A DNA stretch of 64,000 nucleotides, from positions 71,262,631 through 71,326,630 of the forward strand of contig NC_088172.1 in the NCBI RefSeq assembly GCF_028769735.1, read 5' to 3'. How positions within the stretch are numbered: the stretch's first letter is position 1; every line of letters begins with the position of its first letter. The notes beneath the pieces were generated by a model. The model was not told where the DNA came from and did not search any database. It saw only the letters and a program-made list of their open reading frames with translations. The stretch comes from Zonotrichia leucophrys gambelii (Eukaryota; Chordata; Aves; Passeriformes; Passerellidae). Below are positions 38,512 to 52,400 of the stretch, piece after piece. A program made the translations under genes and the position numbers.

Positions 38512-38580
38512 TAATTCACAGAATTCACAGAATGACTAGGTTAGAAGAGACCTTAAAGATCATCGAGTCCAACCCAAAAT
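38512..38580 (-). mobile_element. CR1 LINE 3' tail fragment, inverted
   Basis: The stretch starts with the doubled attcacagaattcacagaat and continues with aggttagaagagaccttaaa and gatcatcgagtccaaccc. This is the reverse complement of the canonical avian CR1 3' end. The doubled 9-base unit corresponds to the short terminal repeat of CR1. Confidence 0.85.
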
Positions 38581-38814
38581 AAGGTGAGCCCTCTGCTGAG
38601 ATTGTATCCAATCACAATACAAATAGCACCGTTCCTAACAGAGTCTAAGGGGTGTGTTTAGGGAGGTGTGTGGTGTAAATGAACCAGTTTACTGTTACTT
38701 TCTGAGATTCTGCTTCCTACATCTTGTCCTCAGTTCTAGTCTTTGGGGGAAGAAAGTTTTGTATAACATGGCTTTGAGACCCAGGCGTCTGGGAACATGA
38801 GAACTTGCACATTG

Positions 38815-39690
38815 ACAATACTGAGCCCAGTAGTGTTTCACAAGTTCATCAATGACCTGGATGAAGGGGCAGATGCCTCCTCAGCAGGTTCACTGATGAC
38901 ACAAAGCTGGGAGGAGTGGCCAATGCCCCAGAGGGCTGCACAGGCCTTGGGAAGGACTTCAACAGGCTGGAGAGATGGACAGGGAGGAACCTTGTGAGAT
39001 AGTCAACTGAGGGAAGTGCAGGGTTCTGCACTGGGGGAGGAAGAGTCCCCTGCACCAGTACAGGCTGGGGACTGTCCTGCTGGAAAGCAGCTCTGTGGAA
39101 AAGGACCTGGGGGTCCTGGTGGACAACAAGCCTTCCATGAGCCAGCAGTGAGCCCTTGTGGCCAAGAAGGCCAATGGAATCCTGGGGTGCATTAGGAAGG
39201 GCAGTGCCAGCAGGTCAAGGGAGCTGATCCTGCCCCTCTGCCCAGCCCTGCTGAGGCACATCTGCAGTGCTGAGTCCAGTCCTGGCTCCTCAGGACAGGA
39301 GAGACATGGAGCCCTGGAGTGGCTCCAGTGAGGGTAACAAAGATGATTGAGGCTCTGGAGCATCTCTCTAATGAGGAAAGGCTGAGGGAGCTGGGCCTGT
39401 TCAGCCTGGAGAGAGGCCCTGAGAGGGGACCTCATCAATGGCTGTGAGCACTGAAGGGAGGTGCCAGGAGGATGGAGCCAGGCTCTGCTCCGTGGTGCCA
39501 AGCAATAGCACAGGAGGCAATGGGCAGGAACTGATGCACAGGAAGCTGCACCTGAACATGAGGAAGAACTGTACTATGTGGGTGATTCAGCACTGGAAGA
39601 CATTGCTCAGAGAGATTGAGGAGTCTCCCTGACTGGAGACATTCCAGAACTGTGTGGACACCATCCTCAGCTCTAGGATGATGACCTCGG
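38815..39690 (+). mobile_element. CR1 LINE, 3' part of ORF2 (reverse transcriptase C-terminus), decayed
   Basis: Plus-strand translations in shifting frames match the C-terminal part of CR1 ORF2: FINDLDEGADA near the start, segments corresponding to DDTKLGG and KDLGVLVD, then RCQEDGARLCSVVPS and HLNMRKNCTMWV, then EESP. Frameshifts and stops show it is inactive. It is 5'-truncated, as most CR1 copies are. Minus-strand frames of 68, 180 and 91 codons over the same interval are shadows. Confidence 0.88.
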
Positions 39691-41284
39691 TATCCAAGTT
39701 TATACACCATAAAGGAAAAAAAGGAGGAAAAAATGCAGCAACAAAATTCAGGAACTAGATCTCCTTGTTCAGTGTTTCTTTATGAATTATTGTTAGGGCT
39801 GAATTGTGATCAGCCAATCCAGCGAGCCATTGCTGATCAAGACATTCAAACAAAACAGCCAAAATTCCTGAGGTAGGTCCTGGTCAAAAGAATGTTAGCA
39901 AGGGAACAAGACATTTCATTTCAGCAGTTCATTTCACCAGGACAAACCACTTTAACACATTCCTTCTGGTTCCTCAGGTAAGAAAATTTGTAAAGAAGGT
40001 AACTAGCAATTCTCCATCATTAGATGGCCCCTATAAAATGCTCCAACCACACTGCTACCTGCAAAATTGTAGACACCTTGAAAATAAATTGTATTGTCTT
40101 TACATTACAACAGGTAGATTGCCTGTATCACAGAGTGCTTCTGTTCAGGGTTAAAATAAACACTGCTGGCCCCACAAGAAAACCAGAACACTAAATTCAC
40201 ACAATGTGACTCAAGATCCATTTTGTTCTGCAATTTCCTATTTTACTGTATGACAGTCCAAGTGGTTTTTGGAGCACCTTGATATTCAAGGATAACTTGG
40301 GGTGTTCATGAGTTTTAAAAATAAGGATTAGTATCTGACTCCAATAATAATTCCACCATTGCCCAAAAGGAAGAGACACTGCAGAATGGCATGAGGAGTC
40401 AGTAGGTTCTGGTTTGGATCCATCAGAACCAGGAGCACTCTACTGGAAAGCTTTGCCAGTGAGACTGCAGCTGCCAGAGTAGGAGAAGCAGGCTTCCTGC
40501 TGCACAGGCTCTGCACCATCTACAGCTTCACAAGCTGAAATCCAGACCATAAACTGTCCCTGTGGAAATGAGGAGGCAGCTGCTGAGAAAGGTGCTCTGC
40601 AAGCACACAGGGTGCCATTTCTGGTCTGGCTATGGTTTCCAAGGACAAGCACACAAAAAGAATCCCAAGGTAATCCACTCTGGAAGCAACAATGATGTCA
40701 ACAGCTACCATAATACTCCAAGTAAAAGGCTACAATTACCTTGCACAGTCAACAGCAGATGCTCTTTATCACCAATTCCCTACACCAGCTGAGAGTCCAG
40801 CTACATCATTATCTATCACCAGAAGAGAATTGATGTTTTCAAGCTTCTTCACTTCACCAAAACCATATTATTTTAAGACTCTTGACTACCTCTGACATCC
40901 TGTCCAGACAGACCCCGACTCAAAATTTAAACTCTATTCATGAGGTGAATAAACTTCAAACAAAATACCTAAAATACAGAAAAGGGTAAGATAAAAACAA
41001 GCAAATTAAGAAAGTGATACAAATAAATTAAGTACCTTAAAATTCAATGATTTGAGGGCAACTTCACTTCCAGGACTCTTTGTATCAAAAACAGTGGATT
41101 TTCACAAACTCTTTGCTAAGGTATCTGTCAGCTGGTTTTGGGTGGCCATTTACACAAGTCACATGCTAAAACTAAAAAGAAGAATGAAATCCATCTCCCT
41201 GCAAGAATGCGAGATTCAATAATGGATTTTGGAAAAAAAGGATGCATAATAGAAAATACAAAGTACATAGAACTCAGCAGAAAA
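39691..41284. other. Intergenic stretch downstream of FEZ2
   Basis: I see no gene or recognisable repeat between the CR1 element and the presumed end of the FEZ2 transcript. Confidence 0.5.
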
Positions 41285-43407
41285 GCAGATTAGCATGGTT
41301 CTTTTTATTCAAATGTTTTGAGATCTGTTTATGTACATATATAGGTATACATACAATACTTGCCACATTTGGCAGTTGTTGTTTAATGCATACAAGGTAA
41401 ACAAGTACTTTTCATAATGAAACCTTAGTTTAGTCTGATGAGAGGCATGAAATTCCCAAGCAGATGCTTAGCTCACTAAAGCTGTTTCTGGTCTTTATTT
41501 CCAGTTTCATTACTTTTAGTAGTTTGTGACTTTAAGTCATCGAAGATTTGTTACAAGTAACATTAACTGTGACAGAAGTTTATTTGTTGGTTTTTTTTTT
41601 TACAATTTTTTACTCTTCTCTTAATTGCTGTTGTTTTATTTTGTTCCATCTTGTCACTTCAAGCCTCACCAGGAGATTGAAGCACCTCTGAATAATCTCA
41701 CACAGAGACATGGTGGGTTTCACATGTGCACTATTTTTAAAATAAAGCAGAGTCATCCCTTTTGCCCATTTCCAGGCATCAACAGTCAACATCAAGAATT
41801 TCTACACAAAAAGCATGCCATAATGAATTTATAACACACCAGCTACAGAAATAAATGGCTGCTTTCTTTTTAGAGAAACCACAAATGAATTAAAATAAAG
41901 CAACAAAAAAACTTCTTCACATATGCCACACTTATGGAGAGGATCTATTTATTCCTGAGCAGGCTGGCAAGTATACATTGGTGGTCAAGTGGGGGAGAGG
42001 GAGGAGAAAAAGAATTTTAAGCTGATAAAGGCACAAAAGACAAAAACATTGAGGCGTTGAGAAAAAAAAAACCTGAAAAACATTATGAGAACTATCTTCA
42101 AACCATGTTGTTTTACTGATCAAAACAGTATTTGGTGAAGATAATAAAGCTGAACATTAAAGATGATGCAAGGTACTCAGGATAAAATTTCTCTTTAACT
42201 AACAAAACCCCTTAAGAATTTAGATGGAAAAAAACTGAAGAAAATACATTTATCTCTTTAGAACAGCATATTCCAATGCCTTCAGATATTCAGTATATAC
42301 ATCTGGATGAAGAATCAATAGAAATTCAACCTAGAAAAAAGCAGGTTTTTTGGGTTTTGTTTTTTAAATTAGCACTCCTTACATTTCAATCTCATCTTTT
42401 AGGCTGGCAAAATTACTTGTGACAAGTATATAAAGTTGAGAATATGGGACACATTTCTTTTACAGGATTTATAAAATACATTCTCATCTGTTTGAATGCA
42501 GGTACATCATCACAGAGGAGACAGTGCATACAATTTACAAGAGATATTTGTAGTAAAATTCAGAGATACATAACAACAAGCATCTCAACATAATACTAAC
42601 TTGTAAGCCAGGTGCAAGTTTTTCAAACTGTACATGTATTTTTAAAAAGATACTGCCTTTTAAAATGTTTATATATTGAAGCATTTTCATTAAGATAAAA
42701 CACCTTTTAAAACCAGTAAAATTATAGCAGCAATATGGGAGAATATCTAAGCCACATGAACATTATTAATTAAAATAAAACCAAACATGAAATATTACAT
42801 TAGTCAGATGTTTGTGTTAATACCAAGAACAAGTAACACACAATTACTTATGTCAAACCAAGAAATCTGGATTTGTTCATCTATGAACAAATCTGTTGTA
42901 TTCAAAGCAGTGTTGATTGCTGACTTTCACAATCACCTTTCTGGAGTGTCCTGGAGAACTCACTTGAATCTTAAATTCCAAGTCTGACTAACATCATTTT
43001 TTCATCTTTGTTTAGGAATTAAGGATGCTTTTAAATATGGATTCCTTAAAATGAAGCTTATTTTATTTACACTATTCAAAGTTTACCTTTCCTTCCAACA
43101 ACAAAATGTGCAGGAGGATTTACGACATGCTATACAATGAAAAAATAGACTTTAAAAAGTCAGAACAATGCGAGTAAAACTGTACAACGTTTGTTCCCTG
43201 CTCCAGTTCATTGCACTATTAAATTAAACTGGATGAGTTGTCATGCCCAGATGACTTATTGTAGGATCAGAAAATCCACACACATGGAGGAGGTAAATGA
43301 ATACTGCTTCAGGTATAGTGCCAAATGAAAAAAATACTATGAGTTATATCCAAGGAAAGCTTCTCATCACAGAAAGGAGCATGGCTAATTCTGAAAGGCA
43401 GCCCTCT
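41285..43407 (-). other. FEZ2: FEZ2 3' untranslated region (extent inferred)
   Basis: This is AT-rich sequence directly after the FEZ2 stop codon with no open frame or repeat. The upstream limit (43407) is firm because it follows the TGA. The downstream limit is a guess from a polyadenylation hexamer. Confidence 0.5.
41304..41309 (-). promoter_or_regulatory. Candidate FEZ2 polyadenylation signal (AATAAA)
   Basis: AATAAA on the minus strand is followed by a T-rich stretch (tctgcttttctgctgagttc). It would end a 3' UTR of about 2.1 kb. Other AATAAA hexamers lie upstream in the same UTR (for example near 41495, 41580, 41635 and 43058), so shorter forms are possible. Confidence 0.35.
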
Positions 43408-43424
43408 TCATGTGGGACACAGAA
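43408..43424 (-). CDS. FEZ2: FEZ2 last coding exon (VLCPT, stop)
   Basis: Only 17 coding bases follow the acceptor tttttttgcag. Joined to the trailing G of the preceding exon they read V L C P T and TGA, the invariant FEZ C-terminus. The intron before it is about 6.2 kb. The exon continues as 3' UTR. Confidence 0.9.
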
Positions 43425-46400
43425 CTGCAAAAAAACCACAAATACACATCGATAAATATCAGTGAAGTTGATCTGCATAAAAATGTAATGTATATACTAA
43501 AATATTTAAGTGTTGGATTCTACCCTATTAGTAGCACGGTCAAATCTAGTAATCAACTGAAACTGGCAATTAAATTTTCAGCCTCTCTCAAAAGGTAATG
43601 AAGTGACACAACCCACTATCTTTAACTAGCATTATCCAGAAATGAGTTAACTAAAGGTCATGTCTTAAATAGTGCTTTTTAAAGTGTTATATCAGAAAAC
43701 AGAACATTAAATAACAGGTGACGCATGCAGTTATATTTTAAAAATATGCACGGACAATTTGAGATACTAACTCTACTTTCTAATTCTGGTGCGGGTACTA
43801 GAATCACAGAGTGGCAAGATAAGACATGTCCTTCACGTGTTTCTCATTCCTGTTTCAATGGAAGACACAAACCTCAGAGCAATCCAGCTTTCAAACCAAT
43901 GCTAGCACAACACAAAAGCAAATAAAGAAGTCAGGTGTAACGATTAAAACAAAAACTTCAAAGGCAAGAAAATAAATGTTCTCATTATCTGAAATACTTG
44001 CATAATTTAAAAATAGAACAAGGTGCAAATTCTTGCTTAATTAAAACAAAAGAAATGATAAGTTTTTACTTGAAAGATCAGGAATGAAATAGCAAGGAGA
44101 AAGACGGGCAATTTTCCTGCTTTCACGACATCTACATTCAGAAAAAAGAAGAAAACAATACTAGACAATTCATGCATTTTACTAACTACTAATGCATAAG
44201 ATATTATTTTTAGCACTCTATTTTTGTCACAATTAATGTTTGAGGACTATTGGAAAAGAACATGGAGCTTAGCAGTAAATACATCTTATAAAGTTTACTG
44301 TAATAACACATCTGATTTCAAAGGAAATAATTCCAGCTGTAAGTACATACTTATATATTTTATATAATAGTTATGTAAGTATTATCCATGTACACAAAGC
44401 TAAATCTTCACATTTTGTAAAAACTGGAGGTTTAAAAGTAGTACTCTTGAAGTGACATGTCTAGATGTGATACCAGACAACCTACCCTAATACTTCATTC
44501 TGTGTATACACTGGTTGACATTTCATATGTATCACTGATTTGTTCTGGAAGTACAAATTAAGGAACTCTTGCTTCCAGCAGATTTTGTCAGATATTCTTC
44601 ACTACCCATGTAGCAAGAAAACAAGATAATTCCCCTTCCCACAATGCTGTCCTGAGCTTCTACTTTAAACCTGCTGTGAAGTCCATCCCAGCAGGCCCTC
44701 TCCATGTTCTCATGCCCCAAAGAAGCAGGAGCCCCTGTATGGGCATTCAAGCAGGTGAAAACATCAGACTCGAGGAGATGTTGGCTTTTCAAGACAACAG
44801 CCACCAGCTCAATGCAAACAGCAGTTCCAGTCCCTCTCCTACCTAGATGCTGTTCCTTACAGTATTTCTGTTACTCCCACAACACCTGCTTCTGTCTTGC
44901 AGGGTTGAAATTGGCAGTTGCTACTTGTGACACTGAAGAGGCAAGCAACTGCACAGAGGCAATTTCTTCAGAAAGCAACCTAAACTTGCATACTGCAAAG
45001 ATTACAGATGCAACTACACTATATAGAATATACATAATACTAATAATATAAATATTAATTTTTATAATATATATAAAATAATACTTGCATTATTGCACTT
45101 GGCAAATTAATCATTATGCAGAAAGTCATTATATCACACGCACAAGAAGAAAGACTGAAAGCTTTAAAAAGAAAGTAAAAACTCAATGAGCACTGTCCAT
45201 ACCAACACACTTTCATCAAAGGATATGGTACTTACTACTGTTGCAACACCTACACCCAATGCAGCTACAAGGTATGACACAAATATCTCCACCTGCTTTA
45301 CAGCTTAACTTGTGCACAAAACACTAAGCCTATTTAGGTCTTTCAATGGACATAAGCACAGAGTTTTCAAATCACACTCTATTAGTTCAACTATCAAAAA
45401 AGGCCAATAGAAAGATGAGAAAAAACAGCATTTAAATACTGTGACCTTACTAAGCTGCCAGCTTCAGTCCAGAAGTGTGCTTTCTAAGATAAGGAATTTC
45501 AATCTTGGTTTGGTATTTCTTTCCCTGTCAGTAAATTCATTCCCCTACCCTTTTTAAAATCCCAGTTTCTCCTTCATGACTCCTAGTGATAAAATATAAT
45601 AACAATACTGGTATATTAAAATACATTCAGAAAAAAAATAAGCACAATTGCAAATGCTGATCAATTTCATGTTACCAGCTATTTTAATTCTAAATCTATA
45701 AAATATAATATGAATCACACGCTAGTGGGAGAAGAACTAGAGTTCACTTGCAAAGCAAATCACTAATTCCCTTTCATTATCTTTAGGTTCAGGATAAAAA
45801 TGTTCACTGAGAAGTAAAATCAAACAGAACCTCACAAAAGGAAAAATAGCCCCTTGAAAGTAATTTGGCTGCAATAAGAGAAACATGAACAAGAGAAGAT
45901 AAGCTGCTACACTGTACCAGACTCTTCACAGGGTATGAACTTAGTCTGGCTTTGGGATACTTACCTTTGAGGAGATACTCCTTACAGAAAAGATCCAGGG
46001 GAGAGCTAAATGACCCCTGGAAAGAGGGACTTAAGCATGACAAGGAAAATGATGATATTTTTAACATTTTGGGGGACACAAGGGGGCAGCAGAAATTGGG
46101 GAAAGAAGATGCTTTAAAGAAAGCAAGCACCAGAAATAATTTCAAAACTAATAATCCTACTGAGAAATGCATGTAAAGATAGTTTTATCCCCTAACAGAA
46201 AATGACCTGAGTTGTGCTTTTTAATTTCTTTATTACACTGGATTTGCACACACCACGTTTTGAAGATTTCCACTTCCAGCACTTCAGAAGGATTAGCTGG
46301 TTATGGAAAAAAATAATTTTCATGGTAACACAGAAAGTCAGTAGCAGACCTGCAGAACTGTCCTTCAAGTTCCAGCTGTTGTCCAAACAACCTCACCCAA

Positions 46401-49400
46401 TCATTATAAAATGCAGATAGTGAGTATTAGCACACACAGAGAGGGTCTGTGTCTTCCTACACAATCCAAATTTCAGAATTATTGGGTGTTTAGTTCATGT
46501 TATTCAAGATTACGCAGAATTTGTGAATTCTACAAAACACACTGGAATTCAGAGAAAATATAAACTTATTTCACTATCCTCAGAACACCAGTCATGTGGT
46601 AAGATTTTATGTTACATCAACAATTATGCTCAATTTTATGGTTCCATTCACCTTTCCATGTTTACAGCATTCTTCTATTTGTTCCTTTATATTGTACTGA
46701 CAATACTTTGGCAGTAATTTTTCCTGACATTTTTTTCTTCAGCTTTTGCTTCTGAACAATTTAAGTAACTTGTCAACAGTGACCACTAGTATCTGGGCAA
46801 GTCTGTTAATAATTCTGTGGACAGCTATAACACCCACATAAGACTGCTATCCTAATTTTTTACATACCCCAGAATAGCAAGACAGTGCTGCTTTAAAAAA
46901 ATAATTAAGAGCATGTGCTGCTTTAAAAAAATAATTAAGAGCATGTTTGTATGATTTATTTTTTCTGCTCTGTAAAACAGAATATAAAGTTTGAAAAAAG
47001 TTTTAACCTCTGTGCAGTCATATGCCAAACTGGATTTCCCATAAAGCTACACATATCCTAATGTCACAGGTAATTTACTGTCTGCTTTTTTTGTTGCAAG
47101 GCTGGAAAAAATGATCCTCAAAGGAACACGTACTTAACAGATTTTATCAGAACCAAGTACCTTTGGTGATGTAATTCACACATTTCAAAATTTCATTTCT
47201 TGATTAAAGCTTAAGAAAAATTAATAAAATCCATTCAGTGTAAAATGAATACAATTACCACTACACCATATGGACTATACCACTGGGTCCACGACTTCTT
47301 TCGGGAAACAAATTTAAACCCTAGATCTTCTTAAAAATTTTTACCTTGCCAAGACACTTTTAATCTTTACAGTGAAAAGAGGAAAATCCTCAAAAAGTAG
47401 GTCACTCTTTTTATTTTGGAATTTAAAAAATAGGTTAGAATTTCAGGTATTAAAGCTCAGCTGAAAGTTGATCTAAGTGGTTGTAAAGAATTCAACTTAT
47501 CTCCTCTTAACAAGCTTTAAAAATAATGTGCAGAGAATAGACTGGTGGCTGGGAGTATTTTGTGCCATTAAAGCCTTGTGGGAGTTTCAGTTCAGAAGTT
47601 TAAGTGGCAGAAAAAGAGCAGCAGGTTACAACTTCAGAAACAACTGGAAGACTTGGCCTGTGCCAATAAATCTACAGTACAAGGTAACACCATTAGCCGA
47701 GTTATAAATATTTAACATCATGTCAACATAGCATATAAAGCTTAGTTAAGGCTATACTGAAAGGAAGAGTAAAATTCTATGCTCACTAGCTCTGCACTCA
47801 CAACTATCTGCCACTGAACACACAAATCCACACAGGATGAAGAAAGGCTTGGTTCTGTTCACTAAGGAAATGGTAGCTGGAGGGAAAATGACTTTTCCTT
47901 TCACTGTGAGTGATGTGATTACTCTTCATGTTCCCACAATTTGTGTTTCACAATTTAAAGGTAATAATGTTTGCATATGATGGACGACATGTTTGATCCA
48001 AGACACTTCAATGCATGATGTTTTTGCAATTGTTGCATCTCACTAGTAGAACATCCTTGGTGATTTTCAAGTAATGAGCACATCATAAGAGGCAGGAAGG
48101 AACTTCAGTTCAAGCTTCCTAGCTCATCCTCTCATATGTTCAGGTAATGCACTTTTATATGCCTTCTTTGCTATTAAAAAAGATTTCTCCATTTCTCTAA
48201 GCTGCCAGTTTCTCCTCAATATCCCTGTAATCTGAAAGTTCCTCTGGGTAGCTACATCTAAAAATAAGAGCAGACAGTGTGAAAAGCACTGTTAAATCCA
48301 GTCACTTACTACCAGATGTATTATGAAGAGCAAAAAGTTTTAATTACTGACAACAGTTCATCCTCTTGGGTCAAAGATTCTGCTTCACAGAACTACAGTT
48401 TAGTGCCATCAAGACTAAAAAAAACCTTGACCATGATCCTACATGGTTCACATGCAAACACATCTGTCTAATTTAGGAAGAATTTTTGCAGAGTAAGTAA
48501 ACAGTGGAAAAATCAAAGGAATCAATTGAAAGGATCTCTGCATTCTTATTTTATGTGGCAGTTCTTCAACCCTACACAACACTTAGAAATGGATCTCTTT
48601 CAACAGGAAGTCTGCTGGAGCTTCCAGAATATTGAATGTCTTTTTTCAGATTTTCTGAAGTGACACTACATTCTGAAGCACACTATATGTCACCCATAAC
48701 TCAAACCTGAAAGTCCTTTCAGATATCTGTGAGATGAGATTATGAGAGTGACTGTAAATTTGTGTAAGAAATACAAAAACCTTTAAAAATCATATGGGGT
48801 GAGTGAAGTCAAAAGACAGTATGTTTGAAAAAAAGATGAGACTTGGAACACATGATACCAAAAGAAGAGAAAAGCTTCCGCAGCATATGAAAAGCTGAGT
48901 ATTATACACATTTTGGTGGCAAATAAAATGGCACCCATAATCCTTCTGTACAGGTATTTGCTCAGACCTTGGGAGTTTGATGCATTTGCTAAAGTTTAAT
49001 TACTTAAGGAAATTGTATCATATGCCAAGAATTAAGTAAGAACATAAGCATTAGCAAGATCTAGGCAAAAATGAAGTCAGATGAAAAACACTTTAAAATA
49101 ATTTAACAACTTGGAAACTACCTGGAACAATTTCTTTAAAGCTAAAGCAAACAGTATTTTTTAATGTCTGACATTCTTTAAACATGGCCAATGTGTAAGA
49201 CTGGAAAATAAATGACTCATACAAAAACTTATAAAACAATATCTAAAGAAGGTATAATAAGTAAAATAAATACTTTTCACTATTGATCAGAAGGTAACAC
49301 TTGAAATGAATTTGTAAGCACTTTGCATAGCAAATGCTTTACTACCATGGGTAGTCTGAGTTCCAATTGCTGAAAAAACTGTACAATGGAAGATTTTAAC

Positions 49401-52400
49401 TATACCCATTTCAATCCATAAGCCAGACTCCTTTGTTCCTGATGTCATTCAGCAGTTTGCTATATTTTACTAACAAAAACAAAATAAACATATTTTATGT
49501 ATAAACTGTACCTCAGAGTGCTTGGACAAAACAGAACATAAATGAGAGCTGTGTTTGACTGAAAGACAACATAATTCATGAATGCTGTAGGATCTCTATT
49601 TTCAAATACACATTTGAAGTCAATCAAGTTAATTCAGAATCAAATAAAATCCCTGCTGAGAAGCATACTCACCCTTTAAAATATAATCTGTTAACAAGCT
49701 TGGCACTTTCTCGCTATCCTCTTTCATGGCATGCAGAACTAAAGAAAAAACAAGTCAGATATTTAGTCATAAATGAAACACAACATATAAAACAAATACC
49801 TTGGAGCAGTTCCAACTACTCATAGAGATACCACTATGAAATGTAAGAAATCTTTTAAGTGAAAGATGAGAAGATACAATGAGACAATGATGAGAAGATA
49901 CAATGAGACATCACATCCTCTCCACATCTCACTTGTGTGATGCTCACTGAGCTCCAAAGTTTCTGAATGCAAGAGTCCCATTCCATGTGGTTAATATTAC
50001 AGTAAAATGCCATCAGTCATAACAACAACATCTTCCCTATAAAAGATTCTCACCAGAAGGAAGTCGTGACATCCAAAAACTAAAGTATGCTAACAACTAT
50101 TGCTGAGCTGGAAATCTCAGGACAGAAAAGCATGCTCCATTACTTAATATCTTTGATCACTACCTCAATTAATGGAAAATGCTGTGAATGATTCTATGGA
50201 AATATTAGTGGTGCTTTTCTCCCCTCCCTGAAATGGGGAATGTTATCTGCTGTAGGTTCGAAAAATCTCAACTACATGACTTAATTCAACATTAACTTAC
50301 AATAATGCAAAAATGCCATTTTGTGACATACATGAGTAGATCATGTCCATCTTGCCTATTTCTGAAGAAGGAATGGACAACCATAAACTTGTCCGTGACT
50401 ACATAAAGAAAAACAATGACTATATTTTATAAAGTGCTCCAGACACACCTGAAAGAAGCAAAAATACAAAATTCTACTGAAAAGCAGTATTTAATAAACT
50501 CCAAATTCCTCATATGAGACTCTAAACTCAAATGATAACAAGTGTTTTATTTCCATTTTTACACTGAAGGAAGACATTAGTGTTCATAACTATGGAGTAA
50601 TACAGAGCTTTGAAAGAAAAACCAACTGAACAACCCTAAACACCTGCTTTACTGCCTGCCTGAACAACAGCAGAGACAGTGAGTCACAAACCTGCAACTG
50701 ACTCACAGGATCAAGTTCCAACCAGCCCACAGAAATCAATATTGTTAGTACTCTTTACAATGCAATTGTGCAAGACATTTTTTTAATAAACCATCAAACA
50801 ACAGAAAATATTTTCAAGAGGCTTTAATACGTGCTTAATAGTGTCAAGTGAAATTTAAATATGGCAAGAGGATAAAATTTCATGGCAAGAATAAACACAA
50901 AAAGAGAAATCCTTTGTCACAAAGTAAGTATGAATTAACACCTAAGGCTGTCTACTGTAGAAAAATAAAGGGAACTTTAATTCCTACTTAAACATTTCAT
51001 TTACTCTGGAATTTATATAATATGAATTTTCTCTTTGCAGAAAACAACCAATGAGCCTTTTACCACCCCTGAGCCACCTGTGGAATCACAGAACTGCTGC
51101 TGAAAATCACCTTAAAGACACAGTGAGAGTCTCCACTGAAACCCGATCAAATGCATTGATGCACTCTACCACCTATTTTCAAACTTTTCCTACAAGCATC
51201 CAATGAAGGAAATGTTACTGACTTCTAAAGATGCTTTGTTGTATTAGAACACCATAAGAAGTATTTTTTTAAAATACAGCCTTGATTTCTTGCAAATTAG
51301 AATTTTAAAAAAAGCCCAATAAAATCAAACAACTAGAGGAGTTAGAACTCGTAATAATTTTGAGGATCTGGCCTAAAAAAGATGTGAAGAGCAGGGAATT
51401 CAAAGCATTGTAAAAACTGTGTTTGGTTTGGAATTCCTAATTATTGAAATTTATTGACAACAAAACCCCCCAGCCAAGACCACAGAGAGAAGCAGGCTAT
51501 TTTAAAGGCAATCAATGCAATCATTATGGAACTAGTCCTAAGTATCTTGACATCCACTCCATTTTACTGAAGTCATTACAATAACCTCAGTAAAGCACAG
51601 CAAATGTAAACAAACAGGGATGTATCAGGCACTGTATGACCAGATTTCATGATATGCAGCCAACATCAAAACATGGGAACATTTACTTCCTGATACATGC
51701 AGGTTTCTGGCCTTCAGGGTTTCAGACAGCAGCTAGGAAACAAACCTAACATGAAGGCTCAGGAAACAAGCTGGCCAAAATCCATGGTTAAAATCATTCA
51801 TCTTTACATACATGCCCAAGAGTAAGAGGGAAGAGAGAACTGGATGGATTCACTGGCTTTGAGCAGCCACAAGTGCATATACAATGAGGAAAGGATCAGG
51901 GGAATTTCATATGCTCACTTTTGGTTAATGTTTGAAGGTCTTCAACAGATGGGGGTCCATTTTTCTTCTCATAAGGAATGACGGTTGTCAAGTACTGTCA
52001 AATGAAAAACAGAGTTACTTGACAGTCCTTTCATGCAGCTTTGTTGTTTGCATTTTATTTTGTAAAAATTGTAGCAATTGAAAATGCTAGCTACAAATAA
52101 TCATATTTCAGAACAGATTAAGATTCTACCTTTCCATCTCAGAGCTTTTATCACAGAAACCAAGTTTGTTTGATTTTTTTTCCCAAATTATGCGGCTACT
52201 AGAAGTCATGCAGCTAACTGTCTTCCCTGCAAAGAAAATGATGCTGTCCCACAGTTAGGTGAAAATGGAAACAGATGGCTTTCACCTTCTGCTGTTACAC
52301 ACTTCCAACCAAAAAGAACACGGCAAGCCTAATGGAACACAATATCCCAGAATACAGAATTTGATTTAAATTATCAGTTTTCATAGCTGACTATCATAGA

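Larger units (their letters stand above)
43425..49672. other. FEZ2 last intron (6.2 kb)
   Basis: The intron is AT-rich with a 30-base tandem duplication at 46885-46945 and a candidate alternative terminal exon at 48124-48257. A minus-strand 122-codon frame at 45804-46172 has no recognisable domain. Confidence 0.65.
49739..51918. other. FEZ2 intron
   Basis: The intron is non-coding, with a 24-base tandem duplication at 49865-49910 and a possible inverted CR1 tail at about 51.08 kb. Confidence 0.65.

Noticed and set aside
38959..39501. 180-codon minus-strand open frame
   Set aside because: It is the antisense shadow of the plus-strand CR1 ORF2 remnant.
43800..43840. agaatcacagagtggcaaga as a CR1 tail
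   Set aside because: Similarity ends after about 15 bases and lacks the gtccaacc part.
45150..45300. Minus-strand frame VEIFVSYLVAALGVGVATVV followed by a gtaagta donor-like site
   Set aside because: It looks like a membrane segment with a donor, but there is no polypyrimidine tract before it and a stop lies four codons upstream. It does not fit the FEZ2 phase as part of a known exon.
50250..50270. aggttcgaaa as a tRNA B box
   Set aside because: No A box at the right distance and no cloverleaf.
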